From assembly GCF_000719265.1 (NCBI RefSeq), contig NZ_JOFL01000005.1, positions 186,001 through 250,000 of the forward strand: a stretch of DNA of 64,000 nt. The letters run 5' to 3'. The position numbers and the translations under genes were made by a program. Of this stretch, positions 61,502-64,000 are shown piece after piece. The stretch is from Streptomyces roseoverticillatus. Lineage in GTDB: Bacteria; Actinomycetota; Actinomycetes; Streptomycetales; Streptomycetaceae. The notes under the pieces were generated by a model. The model was given only the letters and a program-made list of their open reading frames with translations. It did not search any database and had not been told where the DNA came from. The first letter of the stretch is position 1; every line of letters starts with the position of its first letter.

Positions 61502-62998
61502 CTAGAGCCAGCCGAAGCTCCGCTCCACCGCCTTGCGCCACACCCGGTACTCGGCCTCCCGCTCCTCCGGCGCCCGCCGCGGCGTCCACTCCGCGTCCCG
61601 CTGCCAGTGCGCCCGCAGCTCCTCCGGATCGCGCCACACGCCCGTCGCGAGACCGGCCGCGTACGCCGCGCCCAGGCTCGTGGTCTCCGCCACCACCGGC
61701 CGGATCACCGGCACCCCCAGCACGTCGGCCTGGTGCTGCATCAGCAGGCCGTTGGCGGTCATGCCGCCGTCCACCTTCAGCGAGCTGATCCGCACGCCGG
61801 AGTCCTGGAACATCGCGTCGACCACCTCCCGCGTCTGCCAGCTCGTCGCCTCCAGCACCGCCCGCGCCAGGTGCGCCCGCGTCACGTAGCCGGTCAGGCC
61901 GGTGATCACGCCGCGGGCGTCCGCGCGCCAGTACGGCGCGTAGAGGCCGGAGAAGGCGGGCACGATGTACGCGCCGCCGTTGTCGGGGACGCTCGCCGCC
62001 AGCGCCTCGATCTCGCCGGCCGAGCGGATCAGGCCGAGCTGGTCGCGGAACCACTGCACGAGCGCGCCCGTGATCGCGATCGACCCCTCCAGGCAGTAGA
62101 CGGCGGGCTCGCCGCCCAGCCGGTAGCCCACCGTCGTCAGCAGGCCGTTCTTCGACGGGACGGGCCGGGTCCCGGTATTCAGCAGCAGGAAGCTGCCCGT
62201 GCCGTAGGTGTTCTTGGCCTCGCCCACCCCGTAGCAGGTCTGGCCGAACACCGCCGCCTGCTGGTCGCCGAGCGCCGCGGCCACCGGCACCCCGGCCAGC
62301 GGCCCCACGGCCCGCCCGTACACCTCGCTGGACGAGCGGATCTCCGGAAGCACGGCCTCCGGGATGCCCATCGCGGCCAGGATCCCGGCGTCCCACTGGA
62401 GCGTGCCGAGGTCCATCAGCAGGGTGCGCGACGCGTTCGTCACGTCCGTGACGTGCACCCCGCCGTCCGGGCCGCCCGTCAGGTTCCAGACCAGCCAGGA
62501 GTCGACCGTGCCGAACGCGATCTCGCCGTTCCCGGCCCGCCGCCGCAGCCCCGGCACGTGCTCCAGCAGCCAGGCGGCCTTGGGCCCGGAGAAGTAGCTC
62601 GCCAGCGGCAGGCCCGTCGCCGCCCGGAACCGGTCCTGCCCGTCCGCGCCGCCCAGCTCGCGGCAGAGCGCGTCGGTGCGCGTGTCCTGCCAGACGATCG
62701 CGTTGTGCACCGGCTTGCCCGTCGAGCGGTCCCACAGGACCGTCGTCTCCCTCTGGTTGGTGATGCCCAGCGCGCTCAGCTCCCCGGCCTGCAGGCCCGC
62801 CGCGGCCAGCGCACCCGCCACCACGGCCTGGACCTTCGCCCAGATCTCGGCGGCGTCGTGTTCCACCCAGCCCGGCTTGGGGAAGATCTGCCGGTGCTCG
62901 CGCTGGTCCGAGCCGACGGCCCGGCCCTCCCGGTCGAAGACGATGCAGCGGCTGGACGTGGTGCCCTGGTCGATCGCGGCGACGTACGGACCCGTCAT
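61502..62998 (-). CDS. glpK: Glycerol kinase
   Basis: 498 residues from the ATG at 62998, with AGGAG upstream. FGGY-family motifs: [82 protein letters not shown] and [15 protein letters not shown]. It phosphorylates glycerol to glycerol-3-phosphate. No glpF, glpD or gylR-type regulator is in the window, so this may be an orphan or second copy. A 32-base inverted repeat lies 59-90 bases upstream. Confidence 0.96.
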   Translation of the reverse strand: MTGPYVAAIDQGTTSSRCIVFDREGRAVGSDQREHRQIFPKPGWVEHDAAEIWAKVQAVVAGALAAAGLQAGELSALGITNQRETTVLWDRSTGKPVHNAIVWQDTRTDALCRELGGADGQDRFRAATGLPLASYFSGPKAAWLLEHVPGLRRRAGNGEIAFGTVDSWLVWNLTGGPDGGVHVTDVTNASRTLLMDLGTLQWDAGILAAMGIPEAVLPEIRSSSEVYGRAVGPLAGVPVAAALGDQQAAVFGQTCYGVGEAKNTYGTGSFLLLNTGTRPVPSKNGLLTTVGYRLGGEPAVYCLEGSIAITGALVQWFRDQLGLIRSAGEIEALAASVPDNGGAYIVPAFSGLYAPYWRADARGVITGLTGYVTRAHLARAVLEATSWQTREVVDAMFQDSGVRISSLKVDGGMTANGLLMQHQADVLGVPVIRPVVAETTSLGAAYAAGLATGVWRDPEELRAHWQRDAEWTPRRAPEEREAEYRVWRKAVERSFGWL

Positions 62999-63056
62999 GG
63001 CGTCTCCTGACCTGGGAGTCTGTCCGGACGCTGGCGTTCCACCGGCGTTCCCGTGC

Positions 63057-63088
63057 ACTTCCCGTCCGGACCTGTCCGGACGGGAAGT
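63057..63088. promoter_or_regulatory. 32-base perfect inverted repeat upstream of glpK
   Basis: ACTTCCCGTCCGGAC (63057-63071) and GTCCGGACGGGAAGT (63074-63088) are perfect inverted repeats around CT. GTCCGGAC recurs at 63022-63029, nearer glpK. It may be the terminator of the dipeptidase gene, an operator for glpK, or both; no T-tract follows. Confidence 0.5.
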
Positions 63089-63110
63089 GTTCACCCGCCG
63101 TGACGGCGCG

Positions 63111-63935
63111 TCAAGGCATGGGAAGGCCCGGACGGCGCAGCACGGGGAAGTCGAAGTACGTGTCCGGGAACGGCTCCGGCTTGAGCGTGAAGTGCCACCA
63201 CTCCTCCGGCAGATTGACGAACCCGACGCCCTCCAGGGCGGTCTTCAGCAGCATCCGGTTCGCCCGCTGCACGCCCGTGATCCGCGGGTCCAGCGTGTGC
63301 GCGAGGGTGTCGAAGCAGTCGAAGCCCGTCCCCATGTCGACCGAGTTGTCCGGGAAGCGCTGCCACCGCGGCGCGTAGCAGGGCACGAGCGGCTCACCGG
63401 GCACGTACGGCCGCGCCGGCCGGGCCGGCAGCTTCACCAGCGTCAGGTCCATCGTGCTGCCGCGGCTGTGCCCCGACTTCTCCGCGATGTAGCCGTCCGC
63501 GAACAGCCGGGTCTTGTCCACGCGCGGGTAGAACTCCGCCTTCATCCGCGTGTCCGCGAGGTCCTTCGCCCACTCCACGAAGTCGTTCACGGCCCGCTGC
63601 GGGCGGTAGCAGTCGTACACCTTCAGCGAGTAGCCCCGGCGCAGCAGCGAGCGCTGCGCCCGGTGCAGGGCCTCGGCGGCCTCCCGCGTCAGGACGCACA
63701 GGGGCCGCCGGTAGCCGTCGACGCGGTGGCCGGTGAAGTTGTGCACGGTGACGTACCGCATCTCCTGCAGGATCGTCGGGTCCACGTCGGCGAGGGCGAC
63801 GAACCCGCGGGGCGGGCGCGGCTCGTGCGCGGCCGCCTGCGCCGGCGGCGACAACGGGAAGGTCAGCAGGGCCAGGAGAGCCGCTATGAGCAGGGTGACG
63901 GCCCGCAGGGCGGCAGGGAACCGGGTTCTGTCCAT
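63111..63935 (-). CDS. Secreted VanX-type D-alanyl-D-alanine dipeptidase (M15D)
   Basis: 274 residues. A signal peptide (about 1-34, ending AQAAAHE) precedes the M15D fold. The zinc motif [13 protein letters not shown] supplies His and Asp; EEWWHF supplies the catalytic Glu and third ligand His. [18 protein letters not shown] is also typical. Cytoplasmic VanX confers glycopeptide resistance, but a signal peptide and no vanHA neighbours suggest peptidoglycan or dipeptide turnover outside the cell. ATG at 63935 with AGGAGGG. Confidence 0.92.
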   Translation of the reverse strand: MDRTRFPAALRAVTLLIAALLALLTFPLSPPAQAAAHEPRPPRGFVALADVDPTILQEMRYVTVHNFTGHRVDGYRRPLCVLTREAAEALHRAQRSLLRRGYSLKVYDCYRPQRAVNDFVEWAKDLADTRMKAEFYPRVDKTRLFADGYIAEKSGHSRGSTMDLTLVKLPARPARPYVPGEPLVPCYAPRWQRFPDNSVDMGTGFDCFDTLAHTLDPRITGVQRANRMLLKTALEGVGFVNLPEEWWHFTLKPEPFPDTYFDFPVLRRPGLPMP

Positions 63936-64000
63936 GCCCTCCTGATAGCAGTGGGGCGGGCGCCCGGGGAAGAGCGCCCGCCCCTCGCTTCACCGGGCGC

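Noticed and set aside
63111..63935. Glycopeptide-resistance VanX
   Set aside because: It has a signal peptide and no vanH, vanA or vanRS neighbours, so a secreted dipeptidase is more likely.

Overview
The window is high-GC actinobacterial DNA and almost certainly comes from Streptomyces or a close relative (Streptomycetaceae). The evidence is strong G/C bias at third codon positions, many GTG and TTG starts, four-base stop/start overlaps, an rbpA gene behind a textbook sigma-R promoter, a four-gene 'conservon', a GH18 chitinase with the streptomycete 12-bp operator repeats, and an lnt-ppm-fxsA-rbpA neighbourhood. I see no rRNA, tRNA, CRISPR array, integrase or transposase; this is chromosomal DNA with several metabolic and regulatory modules.

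Layout. 1-8.7 kb: a partial hypothetical gene, a fused DhaL-DhaM phosphotransferase gene, a SpoIIE/PP2C-type phosphatase, a PIG-L deacetylase, and an iron/cobalamin-type ABC importer (lipoprotein, permease, ATPase). 8.8-14.4 kb: secreted chitinase, acyl-CoA dehydrogenase, a small Cys-motif protein, an Lrp/AsnC regulator and a YtcJ-type amidohydrolase. 14.4-19.6 kb: a candidate 42-codon leader ORF, lnt and ppm (lipoprotein N-acylation and polyprenol-phosphate-mannose synthesis, overlapping), fxsA, rbpA, and a yczE-type membrane protein divergent from a MocR regulator. 21-35 kb: tandem intergenic repeats, an FtsK/TraB-like protein with a tiny membrane partner, an ankyrin protein, a secreted glycoside hydrolase, ATP-dependent DNA ligase, a secreted carboxylesterase, a P450-ferredoxin pair, a SEDS (RodA/FtsW) protein and a two-component system.

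35.7-40.7 kb holds a tightly packed four-gene operon: a divergent P450, a class-3-lipase-like protein whose nucleophile Ser is Gly, an alpha-dioxygenase/cyclooxygenase-type haem dioxygenase, and a small coiled-coil protein. It looks like a bacterial oxylipin (fatty-acid hydroperoxide) pathway. 41.8-47.3 kb is a complete 5-oxoproline module: GntR/FCD regulator, PxpA, PxpB and PxpC on one strand, and DUF969/DUF979 membrane proteins plus pyroglutamyl peptidase on the other, around a palindromic operator. 47.4-55.0 kb holds three genes that resemble a MukF-MukE-MukB (JetA-JetB-JetC) SMC-type complex, but without the JetD nuclease gene beside them. 55-57 kb has small membrane proteins and an EgtD-like methyltransferase. 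57.4-61.5 kb is a conservon (cvnABCD), and the window ends with glycerol kinase and a secreted VanX-type dipeptidase.

Most likely to be new: the dioxygenase-P450 operon, the nuclease-less SMC-like complex, and the leader ORF in front of lnt. Gene functions come from recognisable motifs and family resemblance read by eye; no database search was possible.
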